The notes: a model not told the origin generated them from the sequence alone. A DNA stretch of 9,346 nucleotides from Desulfobulbaceae bacterium (GCA_023230525.1 JALNXE010000136.1:1-9346), one strand, 5' to 3'; shown: positions 1 to 8,038, counted from the stretch's first letter. Translations and numbers: made by a program.

Positions 1-142
1 GAAACTGGTCACCGACACCTTTACCAAGGGAGGCATCTACACGCTGTATCCCATAGGAACAGTCTTCCTTTTTTCCTTTATCCATGGGGCGTTTGCCAGC
101 AACCTGCTGAGCCTGCTCGGCATTGAGGCCAAAAAGAAATAA
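1..142 (+). CDS. C-terminal end of a small membrane protein (partial)
   Basis: Reading from base 2, an open frame of 46 codons runs in from outside the window and stops at TAA (140-142). The peptide has one hydrophobic stretch (about residues 16-41 of the fragment: YPIGTVFLFSF followed by a Gly/Ala/Leu-rich segment) and a basic tail ending AKKK. This fits a final transmembrane helix with its positive end in the cytoplasm. I do not recognise the family. It lies 46 bases upstream of the TSUP permease on the same strand with no terminator between them, so the two are plausibly one operon and the protein may be an accessory subunit. The real start is outside the window. Confidence 0.6.
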   Translation, partial: KLVTDTFTKGGIYTLYPIGTVFLFSFIHGAFASNLLSLLGIEAKKK

Positions 143-174
143 CCTGCACCTGTAAGCAATTATTATCTATATTC

Positions 175-180
175 GAGGAG
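175..180 (+). promoter_or_regulatory. Ribosome binding site of the TSUP permease gene
   Basis: GAGGAG lies 8 bases before the ATG at 189. It supports that start, which also gives a well-formed signal peptide. Confidence 0.7.
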
Positions 181-188
181 TTAATTCA

Positions 189-1541
189 ATGAAGAGGTTA
201 GTCATAGCCGTACTGTTTTCACTGTTTCTCCTGCCGCTGGCAAGCGCTGTTTTTGCCGCCGGCGGGGCCGGCCCCGACAAGAGCATGCTGAAGGGCGTGT
301 TCACCGAGATCAACGAGGCGGCCCATACCGCTGTCCTGCAGAAGGACGGCACAACTGAAATGAAGAGCCTGATCATCGGTGAGAAAGTCAAACCGGAGAC
401 TCTCCGCCTTGGTAAAAAGGTGCTGGTCAGCATGGACCATGATGCCGGCGAGAACGTGATCAAGGATGTGTCCATCATGTTCATGGATATGACCCTGCAG
501 AAGCTGCTGGCCCTCTTGACGGTCGGCCTGGTGGGCGGCATCCTGAGCGGTTTTATCGGATCGGGCGGCGCCTTTGTCCTCACCCCGGCCATGATGTCCC
601 TGGGCGCCCCCGGTGCCGTGGCCGTGGCCAGCAACATGTGCCACAAGTTTCCCAAGGCCATGATCGGCACCTACAAACGCTGGAAATATGGTCAGGTTGA
701 CATAAAACTGGCCATAACCATGTCCGTCACCGCCATCGTCGGCGTCCAGATCGGCGTCATGATTCAAAAGTACATCCTCAATCAATGGGGCAATGATGGT
801 TCAAACCTCTATGTGAGCGCGATGTTTGTGATCGTGCTGGTCGTGGTCGGCAGCTATGTCGCTTATGACGCCTACAAAATTGCCAAGGGCGGAAAGGATG
901 GCCCAGAAAAGGCCTCGACCCTGGCCCTGGCCATGCAGAAGATCAATCTCCCGCCGATGATGAATTTCAAGGTGGCCAAGGTGCGGATCTCCGCCTGGGT
1001 AACCATCCCGGTGGGTCTGGCTACCGGTATGCTGGCGGCCACCATTGCCGTGGGCGGCTTTATCGGGGTGCCCGGCATGATCTATGTGATCGGCGCCTCG
1101 GCCATGGTGGCCAGCGCCTCCGAACTGGGCATCGCCTTCATCATGGGGTTGTGGGGTTCCATCCAGTGGGGCCTGAGCGGTCTTATCGATATCCGTCTGT
1201 CCGTCCTGCTCCTGGCCACCTCCCTGATCGGCGTTCAGGTTGGCGCCCTCGGCACCACCTATGTCAAGGACTACATTATCAAGATCACCATGGCAGCCAC
1301 CATGCTCATCGTCGCGGTCAGCCGCGGGGCCTTGCTTCCCGGTTATCTTGCCAAATTCGGCCTCGTTGGCCAGATTACCCCGTCCACCGCGGCATTCCTG
1401 GAGAGTGTGAGCTTCTGGGCCCTGGTTGCCGCCCTTGCCGTTGCCGGTCTGATCAGCACGGGGGCCATGGTAAAAGGGATGATTGCCGACAGAAAAGAGA
1501 CCAAACTGCATATCGTCGCGGAAGTAGTAGACCGGGCATAA
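189..1541 (+). CDS. TSUP-family (TauE/SafE-like) anion permease with N-terminal periplasmic domain
   Basis: A 450-aa membrane protein. Residues 1-23 form a signal peptide (KR, hydrophobic core, then AVFA before AGG). Residues about 25-98 look like a small soluble, beta-rich domain that would lie in the periplasm. The rest is polytopic and shows the internal duplication of the TSUP/DUF81 family: GGILSGFIGSGGAF at about 116-129 with SNMCHKFPKA at about 148-157, and a second copy around TGMLAATIAVGGFIG at about 279-293. TSUP proteins move small sulfur- or carbon-containing anions (sulfite, sulfoacetate, thiosulfate and others), so sulfite or another sulfur oxyanion is a likely but unproven substrate. 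Typical TSUP proteins are about 250-300 aa; this one is longer because of the signal peptide, the extra domain and a long loop at about 230-262. It follows a membrane-protein gene and precedes a hairpin. Confidence 0.85.
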   Translation: MKRLVIAVLFSLFLLPLASAVFAAGGAGPDKSMLKGVFTEINEAAHTAVLQKDGTTEMKSLIIGEKVKPETLRLGKKVLVSMDHDAGENVIKDVSIMFMDMTLQKLLALLTVGLVGGILSGFIGSGGAFVLTPAMMSLGAPGAVAVASNMCHKFPKAMIGTYKRWKYGQVDIKLAITMSVTAIVGVQIGVMIQKYILNQWGNDGSNLYVSAMFVIVLVVVGSYVAYDAYKIAKGGKDGPEKASTLALAMQKINLPPMMNFKVAKVRISAWVTIPVGLATGMLAATIAVGGFIGVPGMIYVIGASAMVASASELGIAFIMGLWGSIQWGLSGLIDIRLSVLLLATSLIGVQVGALGTTYVKDYIIKITMAATMLIVAVSRGALLPGYLAKFGLVGQITPSTAAFLESVSFWALVAALAVAGLISTGAMVKGMIADRKETKLHIVAEVVDRA

Positions 1542-1569
1542 GATTGCCTGTTGGGCGCGATAACGTGAC

Positions 1570-1600
1570 CCTTGCCGGCAGGCCAGTCCTGCCGGCAAGG
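1570..1600 (+). terminator. Strong hairpin after the permease gene; terminator-like or REP-like
   Basis: A perfect 13-bp inverted repeat (CCTTGCCGGCAGG at 1570-1582 and its complement at 1588-1600) with a 5-base loop begins 28 bases after the TAA of the permease gene. The stem is GC-rich, but no T-tract follows on either strand. It is therefore either a Rho-assisted or 3'-end-stabilising hairpin, or a copy of a repeated extragenic palindrome. The position fits an operon end. Confidence 0.5.
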
Positions 1601-1684
1601 AACTTTAATCTCAAAAAAAACATAACCGGACAGAACTGCTGGCCGCTTCCAGATTCCGCGGCACAGGTCAGCGAGAACCAAGCA

Positions 1685-1690
1685 AGGGGA
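1685..1690 (+). promoter_or_regulatory. Ribosome binding site of the metallophosphatase gene
   Basis: AGGGGA sits 7 bases before the ATG at 1698. It supports that start over other in-frame choices. Confidence 0.6.
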
Positions 1691-1697
1691 AAGCATC

Positions 1698-2360
1698 ATG
1701 GCCTCAGAAAACGGCAAGATATTTGCGATCGGGGATATCCACGGCTCCTTTCACAAGCTGCGTGATCTGCTGGACCGTCTGCCCTACACCCCTGGCCGGG
1801 ACCGCCTGGTCTTCCTCGGCGACTACCTTGACCGGGGACCGGATTCGGCCAAGGTCCTGGACCTCCTTTGCGAACTGAAAGAACGCGACGCCAACCTTGT
1901 CACCCTGCTCGGCAATCACGAGTACGTGCTGCTTGAGTATTACCGCAGCGGCGACCCGATACTGCTGCCCTACCTGCGGGGCATGGGCCTCGACGCAACC
2001 CTGGACAGCTATGGCCCGGACCGCAACGTCAATCTGCAGACCTTGAGTTTTCTTCCCAAAGAACACCTGGACTTTCTCCTGGCCCTGGTGCCATACTGGG
2101 AAAGCCCGCATTACATCTTTGTCCACGCCGGCCTTGAACCGAATATCCCCCTGGCCGCCAATGACCTGACCACCCTCTGCGAGGTGCGTGACACCTTCCT
2201 GGCCCTTGACCATGATTTCGGCAAAAAGGTCATCTTCGGCCACACCCCTTTCGAGCTGCCGTTCGTCACTGCCAACAAGATAGGCATCGATACCGGCGCC
2301 ATGTACGACAATCTCCTCACCGCCATCCAATTGCCGGATGAGATTTTTTTCCACGCCTGA
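1698..2360 (+). CDS. PPP-family metallophosphatase (bacterial Ser/Thr phosphatase / ApaH-like)
   Basis: A 220-aa cytoplasmic protein with the full set of two-metal phosphoesterase motifs in order: GDIHG (12-16), GDYLDRG (41-47), GNHE (72-75), FVHAG (141-145) and GHTP (181-184), followed by IDTG (197-200). These residues bind the two catalytic metals and the phosphate, so the enzyme should be active. Bacterial members hydrolyse phosphoserine/phosphothreonine on proteins or dinucleoside tetraphosphates; sequence alone does not separate these. The length is usual for the family. The gene stands 156 bases after the permease gene, beyond a hairpin, so it may have its own promoter, although I see no clear one. 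It converges on the dikinase-like pair with only 11 bases between the stop codons. Confidence 0.85.
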   Translation: MASENGKIFAIGDIHGSFHKLRDLLDRLPYTPGRDRLVFLGDYLDRGPDSAKVLDLLCELKERDANLVTLLGNHEYVLLEYYRSGDPILLPYLRGMGLDATLDSYGPDRNVNLQTLSFLPKEHLDFLLALVPYWESPHYIFVHAGLEPNIPLAANDLTTLCEVRDTFLALDHDFGKKVIFGHTPFELPFVTANKIGIDTGAMYDNLLTAIQLPDEIFFHA

Positions 2361-2371
2361 GAGCTGACCGG

Positions 2372-4972
2372 TCACTTCCCGCCGTCAATCTCCTCCTTCA
2401 GCCCCGCCAACTGGTAATCCCCGTCGAGAAAGGCCTGGGCCACCCTGGGCACCAGCTCATCCCGGCGCATGACCGCATCCAGCAGCCGGGAAAAGCCCAG
2501 GATACGGCCGATCACCTTCAGCTTCTCCTCAATCACCTCGGCGGCCCCGCCCTGGATGGCCGCGGTCAACAGGTCGTCGCGCTGGTCGCAGAAGAAACCG
2601 GCGGCAGTGAGAATCTCCGCCAGGCAGCGGACCCGCCGGTTGCGCTGCTCCGGCCCGGTTCCGCCGCCCTTGAAACGGAATTTGATGTAATTGAGCCGGG
2701 AGTCGATGCCGCAGATGGCATCCACCATGGTGAAATGGAAATCCATGCGGGCGTTGAGATTCAGGAAATCCCTGGTTACCAGGGCATAGTTGGGCAGGCC
2801 GATGGGACGGGCGGAACGGTGGTCGGTGAGAAAGCGGGAGACAACCGAACCAACGGCCACCCCGCCGGCCGGCCCCCAGTTGATCCCCGGGGTGGTCACC
2901 CCCTGCCAGAGGGCGGTAAACGGCCGGGACAGCACCTGCTTTGGCGGCACCCGGCGGGCGCTGCCGGGCAGCAGGCCGCCGCCCAGATCAATAAGGGAAA
3001 CCATGAAGGGCACCTCGCTATCCAGATGGAAAATGACCCCGGATGCCTGTTCAACCGCCTCGTCGCCTGCCTCGAACATGGCCAGAACCGCCTTCTCATG
3101 GGCATAGCGCACCAGGTCATGCATGGTCTTGCATTCGGCAATGGAAAAGGTGGGCCCATAGGCGTCGGTCAGATTCAGCGGGACAATACGGTCATAGAGG
3201 GCGGCGGCCACCGGATCTTCAGGCCGGGGCACCCGGTCTTGCCAGGTGGCGATTTTCCGCTGATGGCGCTCCCGGTGCTGGGCGATTTCCTGCTCCGTGG
3301 CGGCATAAATCAGACCTCGCTCGCCATCAACCAGCAGCGCCTGCCCGTCGTGCAGTTTCCGGGTGACATGCTCCAGGCCGGTGAGCATGGGCACCCCGTA
3401 TTCACGGGCCACGCAGGAGAGATGATCGGCCGGGTTGCCCAGTTCCACCAGAATGGCCGCGGTCTGGGGCAGGGCGCTGACCGCCTCCACCATGCTCTGA
3501 TGCATGACCAGCACATAGGGCGGACTGGTCAGCCCTTCCAGATCCTGCCGGTTGCCGATGATGCGGGCCTGCCCGGCCACCCGGCCGGGTGAGGCGACCT
3601 GGCCGGCGGCCAGCAGGGGCTGCCTGCTGTCCCGGGCCTCAATCTCCGCCGGGCTGCCCAGATTTACCTTGAGCGGCCGCGACTGGAGAAAGATGATCTG
3701 GCCCTGTCGGTCCACCGCCCACTCTATATCCTGGGGACCGCCCAGCTGCTCCTCAGCGGCCATGCCGAGCCGCACCATGGTCATGATCTCACTCTCGTCC
3801 AGCACCGGGGCATCCCCGGCCTCAGCCGCCAGCTGCTCCTCCACCACCCCGCCCTGGCCGGCGCTGACCAGCTGCCTGGTTTTGCGCACCACCTGACTTT
3901 CCCCCGGTCCGGACCCGTCCCGGAACGGATGATAAACATCCGCCGCTGCACTGCCGCCCACCGCCAGTTCACCAAGCCCGTAGACCGCCGTGATCAGCAT
4001 CCGGTTGCTGGCCCTGAAATTGGGATCCCTGGTAAACAGGATGCCGGCTGAGCGCACATCCACCATCTCCAGGCAGAGGATGGCCAGATCAAACTCGTAG
4101 GGAGGAAGCCCGGCATGCCGCCGGTAGGCGAGGTTGCGGACATTAAAGGCGCTGGTCACCACCTGTTTGACGGCGTCCTCCAGCTGCGCCGGAGTTTTCA
4201 CATTAAGAATGGAGATATACTGCCCGGCAAAGGAATGGGCCTTACTGTCCTCGCTCACGGCGCTGCTGCGTACGGCAAGCCCCCGCCCCCCGGCGAAGAT
4301 GGGGGCGGCGGCGGCCTCCATGGCGCTGGTGAGTTCAGTGGGCAGCGGGGTTGCCATGATCATCTCCTGCACCGCCTCGACACTTTCCTGGTCAGGCAAT
4401 CCGTCCCCGGCCTGTTCGCCGGCCCGCAGCCGGGCGACAAGCCGCAGGTAGAGATTTTCCTGATCAAGAAAAAGACGGCAGACGGACACCGGGATGGCAA
4501 AACCGGCCGGCACCGAAAACAGCCCGCCCCGGCGCAACTTGGCGAGATTGGCGGCCTTGCCTCCCACGGCGCGGCTCATGGTCGATTCCACTTCGTCCAG
4601 GGACAGGCAGAAGGGGAAGCGCTCCTCCCGGGGCAGCCGGCCGAGATCCTGCCGGATAATTTCCCCCAGCTGGGCCTGCCGGCGGATCAGCCCGTTATAG
4701 CCGCCGTCGGCCAGGTGATCCAGCTTCTCCACCAAATCGGCCGTGACCCCCAGCAGTTCATGAATAACGCCGGTCAGCACCCCGGGCCAGAAAACCGGGG
4801 AACGCAGGGAGGCGCCCAGCTCGGTGATAAGCTCCACCGCCCGGTGGTTGTCATCCAGCAGAATCCGAAACACCTGATAGCGGGCCCGCAGCCGCGCCAG
4901 CTGCTCGTTGCGCCTCTGCTGCTGCAGCCCCCGCAGAGTGGCCAGGGGATGAAAGAGCCACTCACGCAGCAT
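2372..4972 (-). CDS. PPDK/PEP-synthase-like protein with unknown C-terminal domain (paralogue 2)
   Basis: The ATG at 4972 gives 866 aa. The frame is open 26 codons further upstream, but AGGAGG at 4986-4981 lies 8 bases before this ATG, and the longer form would overlap the upstream gene. Residues 1-110 are a helical module. Residues 130-435 are an ATP-grasp domain of the PPDK_N type: VGGKAANL (136-143, Lys139), VRSSAVSED (234-242, Arg235), SFAGQY (247-252), LFTRDP (312-317), DIEW (415-418) and LQSRP (429-433). Residues about 455-557 are the swivelling phosphohistidine domain; DHLSCVARE puts the likely catalytic His at 517. Residues about 596-866 match no PEP-utiliser TIM barrel and resemble only the paralogue next door. 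ATP-dependent phosphorylation of an unknown acceptor via His is inferred; the product is often labelled a PEP synthase, which the missing barrel does not support. It is translated second in a coupled pair. Confidence 0.85.
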   Translation of the reverse strand: MLREWLFHPLATLRGLQQQRRNEQLARLRARYQVFRILLDDNHRAVELITELGASLRSPVFWPGVLTGVIHELLGVTADLVEKLDHLADGGYNGLIRRQAQLGEIIRQDLGRLPREERFPFCLSLDEVESTMSRAVGGKAANLAKLRRGGLFSVPAGFAIPVSVCRLFLDQENLYLRLVARLRAGEQAGDGLPDQESVEAVQEMIMATPLPTELTSAMEAAAAPIFAGGRGLAVRSSAVSEDSKAHSFAGQYISILNVKTPAQLEDAVKQVVTSAFNVRNLAYRRHAGLPPYEFDLAILCLEMVDVRSAGILFTRDPNFRASNRMLITAVYGLGELAVGGSAAADVYHPFRDGSGPGESQVVRKTRQLVSAGQGGVVEEQLAAEAGDAPVLDESEIMTMVRLGMAAEEQLGGPQDIEWAVDRQGQIIFLQSRPLKVNLGSPAEIEARDSRQPLLAAGQVASPGRVAGQARIIGNRQDLEGLTSPPYVLVMHQSMVEAVSALPQTAAILVELGNPADHLSCVAREYGVPMLTGLEHVTRKLHDGQALLVDGERGLIYAATEQEIAQHRERHQRKIATWQDRVPRPEDPVAAALYDRIVPLNLTDAYGPTFSIAECKTMHDLVRYAHEKAVLAMFEAGDEAVEQASGVIFHLDSEVPFMVSLIDLGGGLLPGSARRVPPKQVLSRPFTALWQGVTTPGINWGPAGGVAVGSVVSRFLTDHRSARPIGLPNYALVTRDFLNLNARMDFHFTMVDAICGIDSRLNYIKFRFKGGGTGPEQRNRRVRCLAEILTAAGFFCDQRDDLLTAAIQGGAAEVIEEKLKVIGRILGFSRLLDAVMRRDELVPRVAQAFLDGDYQLAGLKEEIDGGK

Positions 4973-4973
4973 A

Positions 4974-7532
4974 TCACTCCCCTCCTGCATCAGGCACCTT
5001 GCCGACGCGGTTGATGAACTCGCTGAAAAAATGTTCAACCGCCGCGTCATCGACCATTTTCACATCCAGCTGCCGGGTGAAGGCCACCAGCTCACCCAGA
5101 TGCACCAGAATACTTTCCAGGTGAGCCCGGGCGAGCATCTTCACCTTGCCCAGCACCAGATCGCCCTTGACCTCCACCTTGAAATGCAGGCCGGCCAGCA
5201 CCTGGGAGATCATCTCCGCCCGCCTCTCCCGCTTGCCCGCCTCGGCAAAGCCCCCGACAAAGCGGAAGTAGACATGGTTGTCGTCCGATTCATCGGAGAG
5301 ATAGCAGTCGATGATGTTGAAATGATACCCCAGGCGCAGGCTCAGATTGCAGTAATTATCGGCAATAATCGCCAGATTTTCCCCGCTGTAGGGCGGGGCA
5401 TTGGTCAGCATGGACAGGGGCCGGGTGAGGCCGGAAAAAAAATCCCGGAAGCCGAATTGGGCCGGTTCCTGGTCCCAGAAACGGGTATCCAGCACCCCCT
5501 GCAGGAGAAAACGGAAGGGCATGCTGGTCACCTGCTCCAGGGTCACCCGTTTATCATTGGCGGGATTATCCAGGCCGCGGCCGATATCGATGATGCGCAG
5601 CCGGATGGGCAGCTCGGTCTTCAACAGGGGCGCCCCGCCTCCTGATACCAGTTTGCCCGAGGTGTGGAAGCTGATCAGTTCGGCCACGGCCCGTTCATGG
5701 CAGAAACGGAGAAAATCATGGACGGTGCGGCAGTTCTCCATGCGAAAGGCGGAAGAGGCCGGATTGGTCAGGTTGAGCGGGGAAATAAGGCGCAGCAGGC
5801 TGCGCAGCATTGATTCCTCCCGGTTGTTGATCAGGGGCAGCAGGCCCGCGGCCCGGGGCAGATCAATCGGCAATTCCACCTTTCCTTCGTAAACGGTCTG
5901 CTCCTCCACATCCACCATGACGAACACCCCGTCCGGCAGCAGGGTGCTGGCCTTTTCCGCCCCAAACAGGGCCGGGGTGCGGTATTCCCTGGCAATGGTT
6001 GCCAGATGGCTGGTCGGACTGCCGATATCGGTGATGATCGCCGCGGCCCGCCGCACTATCTCGGCCAGCCGGGGGCTGGCATAATGGCTGACCGCCACCC
6101 CGCCCACCGGAAAACTCTCCACCGGGGTGTCCTCGTTTACCAGCACCACCTTGCCGCCCGCCAGACCCAGCTGGCAGATATGCCCCCGGCCGGCCATGAG
6201 CACGGGCAATTTGGCCAGCTCCGCCGCCAGCTGGTCAGGGGTGCGGGTCTCCTTGCTTGCCGGCAGCCGGAGAGGGCGGGACTGCAGAATCCAGATATTT
6301 CCTGCGGCATCGAGGCACCACTCGATATCCTGGGGCGACTCGAGCCGTTTTTCCAGCAGAATCCCGTATTCGGCGAGCTGCCGGAGATGGGCCACGTCCA
6401 CCACCCCCGAGCCCCGGCGCAGGCCGCTGGGCATCCTGGTCATGGGGTCAGGAACTTCCTCCTTGCTGTCCGCCCAGGGAATACCGATATTGCTGGCCCG
6501 CAGGGTAAAGGGGTGATTGCGGTCGATCACAAAACGGTCGCCGCTGGCCCGGCCGGCCACCAGATTTTCGCCGCCCCCGGCAACCGCCGAGAGCACCATG
6601 GTTTCCGCCTCGGGATTATTCGGATCACGGGTATACAGGACGCCGCTGGACCGGGCCGTAACCATGGGCTGCACCAGAACCGCCATGGGCGCCGCCTCGG
6701 CCGGGGTGCCATGCTCCAGATAGCGGCAGACCCGCTTGGAAAAACGGGAGGCCATGACCCGCAGGCAGGCTGAAGCAACCTCACCGGCCGGCACATCGAG
6801 AAAGGATTGAAACTGACCGGCGAAACTGCGTTCCCCGTCCTCATCCACCCCGCTGCTGCGCACGGCAAACCGCTCCGGATGCTGCGGCCCGGAGCGCACC
6901 TTTTTCAGGGCGTGGCTGATGGCCGAGGCAAGATCATTGGGCATCCTGGCCCTGGCGAACAGTTCGCTGATACGGCTGGCCTGCACCGAGGGATCGGCAG
7001 CCTGCCGGAGAACGTCGTTGATGCGGTTAAAGAGGTCATTGGCCTCCATGAAACGCCGGTAGCCGGTGGTGCTCACCACAAAGCCCACCGGACAGGGCAG
7101 CTCCAGGCTGTTCACCACCTCGCCCAGGCTGGCGCCCTTGCCGCCGGCCAGATGCCGCAGGTCGCGATGGAGCACTTCCCACTCCAGGACCAGCATCGGC
7201 CCATACGGCCCAGGCCCGCCGGCCAGGATGTCGGCCAGTTGATCGCCGGTGGTGGTATAGCGTTCGTAAAGCAGGTGATAGCGGTCATCGGACATGGCAT
7301 TGAGGTGGTAAATGACATGCCGGCCCTTTTCCACAATATCGGTCACCGCATTCTGCAGGAAGATGATATCATAGATGTATTCGCCGCCCAGAACCCGTTC
7401 CAGATCAGCGATTTTATCCAGAATCTGGTTGTTGATGGTCACCACCCGGCGGAAATGATTGAACAGGGCGCCAAAGGCATCCGCCGGCGTCCGTCGCCTG
7501 ACAATACCTCTGCGCCACCACAAAAGACTCAT
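4974..7532 (-). CDS. PPDK/PEP-synthase-like protein with unknown C-terminal domain (paralogue 1)
   Basis: An 852-aa protein. ATG 7532 is the first possible start, because a TGA stands in frame four codons upstream; GAGGA at 7543-7539 is its ribosome site. Residues 1-105 are helical and align loosely with the neighbour. Residues about 122-422 form the ATP-grasp domain: LAGGKGASLGE (128-138, Lys132), VRSSGVDED (224-232, Arg225), SFAGQF (236-241), YTRDPN (300-305), DIEW (402-405) and LQSRP (416-420). Residues about 450-552 form the phosphohistidine domain with the canonical SPTSHLATIARE (505-516), His509. Residues about 584-852 are the same unrecognised C-terminal domain as in the neighbour (PLNLT, CRTVHD, CHERAV, RIIDIGRGL, LLQGV, YFRF). 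PPDK and PEP synthase would have a TIM barrel here. All ATP-binding and His residues are present, so it should autophosphorylate; the acceptor is unknown. Confidence 0.85.
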   Translation of the reverse strand: MSLLWWRRGIVRRRTPADAFGALFNHFRRVVTINNQILDKIADLERVLGGEYIYDIIFLQNAVTDIVEKGRHVIYHLNAMSDDRYHLLYERYTTTGDQLADILAGGPGPYGPMLVLEWEVLHRDLRHLAGGKGASLGEVVNSLELPCPVGFVVSTTGYRRFMEANDLFNRINDVLRQAADPSVQASRISELFARARMPNDLASAISHALKKVRSGPQHPERFAVRSSGVDEDGERSFAGQFQSFLDVPAGEVASACLRVMASRFSKRVCRYLEHGTPAEAAPMAVLVQPMVTARSSGVLYTRDPNNPEAETMVLSAVAGGGENLVAGRASGDRFVIDRNHPFTLRASNIGIPWADSKEEVPDPMTRMPSGLRRGSGVVDVAHLRQLAEYGILLEKRLESPQDIEWCLDAAGNIWILQSRPLRLPASKETRTPDQLAAELAKLPVLMAGRGHICQLGLAGGKVVLVNEDTPVESFPVGGVAVSHYASPRLAEIVRRAAAIITDIGSPTSHLATIAREYRTPALFGAEKASTLLPDGVFVMVDVEEQTVYEGKVELPIDLPRAAGLLPLINNREESMLRSLLRLISPLNLTNPASSAFRMENCRTVHDFLRFCHERAVAELISFHTSGKLVSGGGAPLLKTELPIRLRIIDIGRGLDNPANDKRVTLEQVTSMPFRFLLQGVLDTRFWDQEPAQFGFRDFFSGLTRPLSMLTNAPPYSGENLAIIADNYCNLSLRLGYHFNIIDCYLSDESDDNHVYFRFVGGFAEAGKRERRAEMISQVLAGLHFKVEVKGDLVLGKVKMLARAHLESILVHLGELVAFTRQLDVKMVDDAAVEHFFSEFINRVGKVPDAGGE
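4981..4986 (-). promoter_or_regulatory. Ribosome binding site fixing the start of the downstream dikinase-like gene
   Basis: The minus strand reads AGGAGG (4986-4981), 8 bases, then ATG at 4972. The stop of the upstream gene (TGA, 4976-4974) lies inside this spacer, giving TGATATG. This argues against the longer frame that begins at 5050. Confidence 0.75.
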
Positions 7533-8018
7533 CGCTGGTCCTCACGGCGGGCAGCGGCAGGAAACGGCAGGAACTGGTAAGGCGAAAAACACGTCCGGAC
7601 CGGTGGTTGCGGCCCGGCTGCCGGCCACCGGGAACAGCCCCGCGCCAACCTGTTTTCTCGAAGCATCGCAATCATCTAAGGGTAACGGAAGGTATCCACT
7701 CTGTCTGGGTCAGGGAAAAGTAGTTTCAGAACTGGGATGGGTATTGGCCAGGGAAGCCGGATTCGGCCCTGCAATCTGCCGGCAACCTGCGGCCTCAGGC
7801 CGGGGTGCGGCAAAGCAAAAAACAGAGCATGGCCCGTGGCCTGTCCTCTCTTCAGACCTCAGTCATAACACAAAAAAGACGGCCACGGAAGAAAAAATCC
7901 AAACAGCTTTTTATGCGGCACGCGCCCTCTGCCAGGACTTTTGCTGCGAACTGAAAAATCAGCGGGCATCTCCCTGCCTTGCATAACGCCGGTTGCCCGC
8001 CCTCAAAACATAATTACC
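7533..8018. other. Intergenic region without a convincing gene; contains inverted repeats
   Basis: Open frames exist here, but their translations are low-complexity or continue antisense to the dikinase-like gene, and none has a good ribosome site. The region should hold the promoter of that gene, yet I find no clear -35/-10 pair or sigma-54 site. Visible structure: CCGTGGCC (7834-7841) with its complement at 7881-7888, the short palindrome CGGCCTCAGGCCG (7790-7802), and the alternative pairings described separately for 7956-8038. Confidence 0.5.
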
Positions 8019-8038
8019 TTGCCAAAACCCGCTGATTT
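7956..8038. repeat. Inverted repeat with a competing inner pairing
   Basis: AAATCAGCGGG (7956-7966) is perfectly complementary to CCCGCTGATTT (8028-8038), leaving a 61-base loop. Part of the left arm, GCGGGCA (7962-7968), can instead pair with TGCCCGC (7994-8000). The two structures exclude each other. Read on the minus strand, the outer stem is followed by a run of T. It lies just upstream of the tRNA gene and could be a leader, a small RNA or simply a repeat remnant. Confidence 0.4.

Noticed and set aside
2735..3592. Long plus-strand open frame of 285 codons opposite the second dikinase-like gene
   Set aside because: It is a GC-rich antisense shadow with a Gly/His/Gln-rich translation, no family motif and no ribosome site; the minus-strand gene has clear domain motifs throughout.
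4973..5050. 26-codon N-terminal extension of the second dikinase-like protein
   Set aside because: It would overlap the upstream gene by 77 bases; a strong ribosome site sits at the inner ATG instead, and the extension is low-complexity.
6006..6773. Plus-strand open frame of 255 codons opposite the first dikinase-like gene
   Set aside because: Same reason: high GC keeps the complementary frame open, and the translation has no recognisable structure.
7620..7670. Possible sigma-54 promoter (minus strand TTGGCGCGGGGCTGTTC) before the dikinase-like pair
   Set aside because: The -24 half is close, but the -12 half lacks the needed GC, so it does not match the consensus.
7459..7986. Plus-strand open frame of 175 codons covering most of the intergenic region
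   Set aside because: It begins inside and antisense to the dikinase-like gene, has no ribosome site, and its composition is unlike the real proteins.
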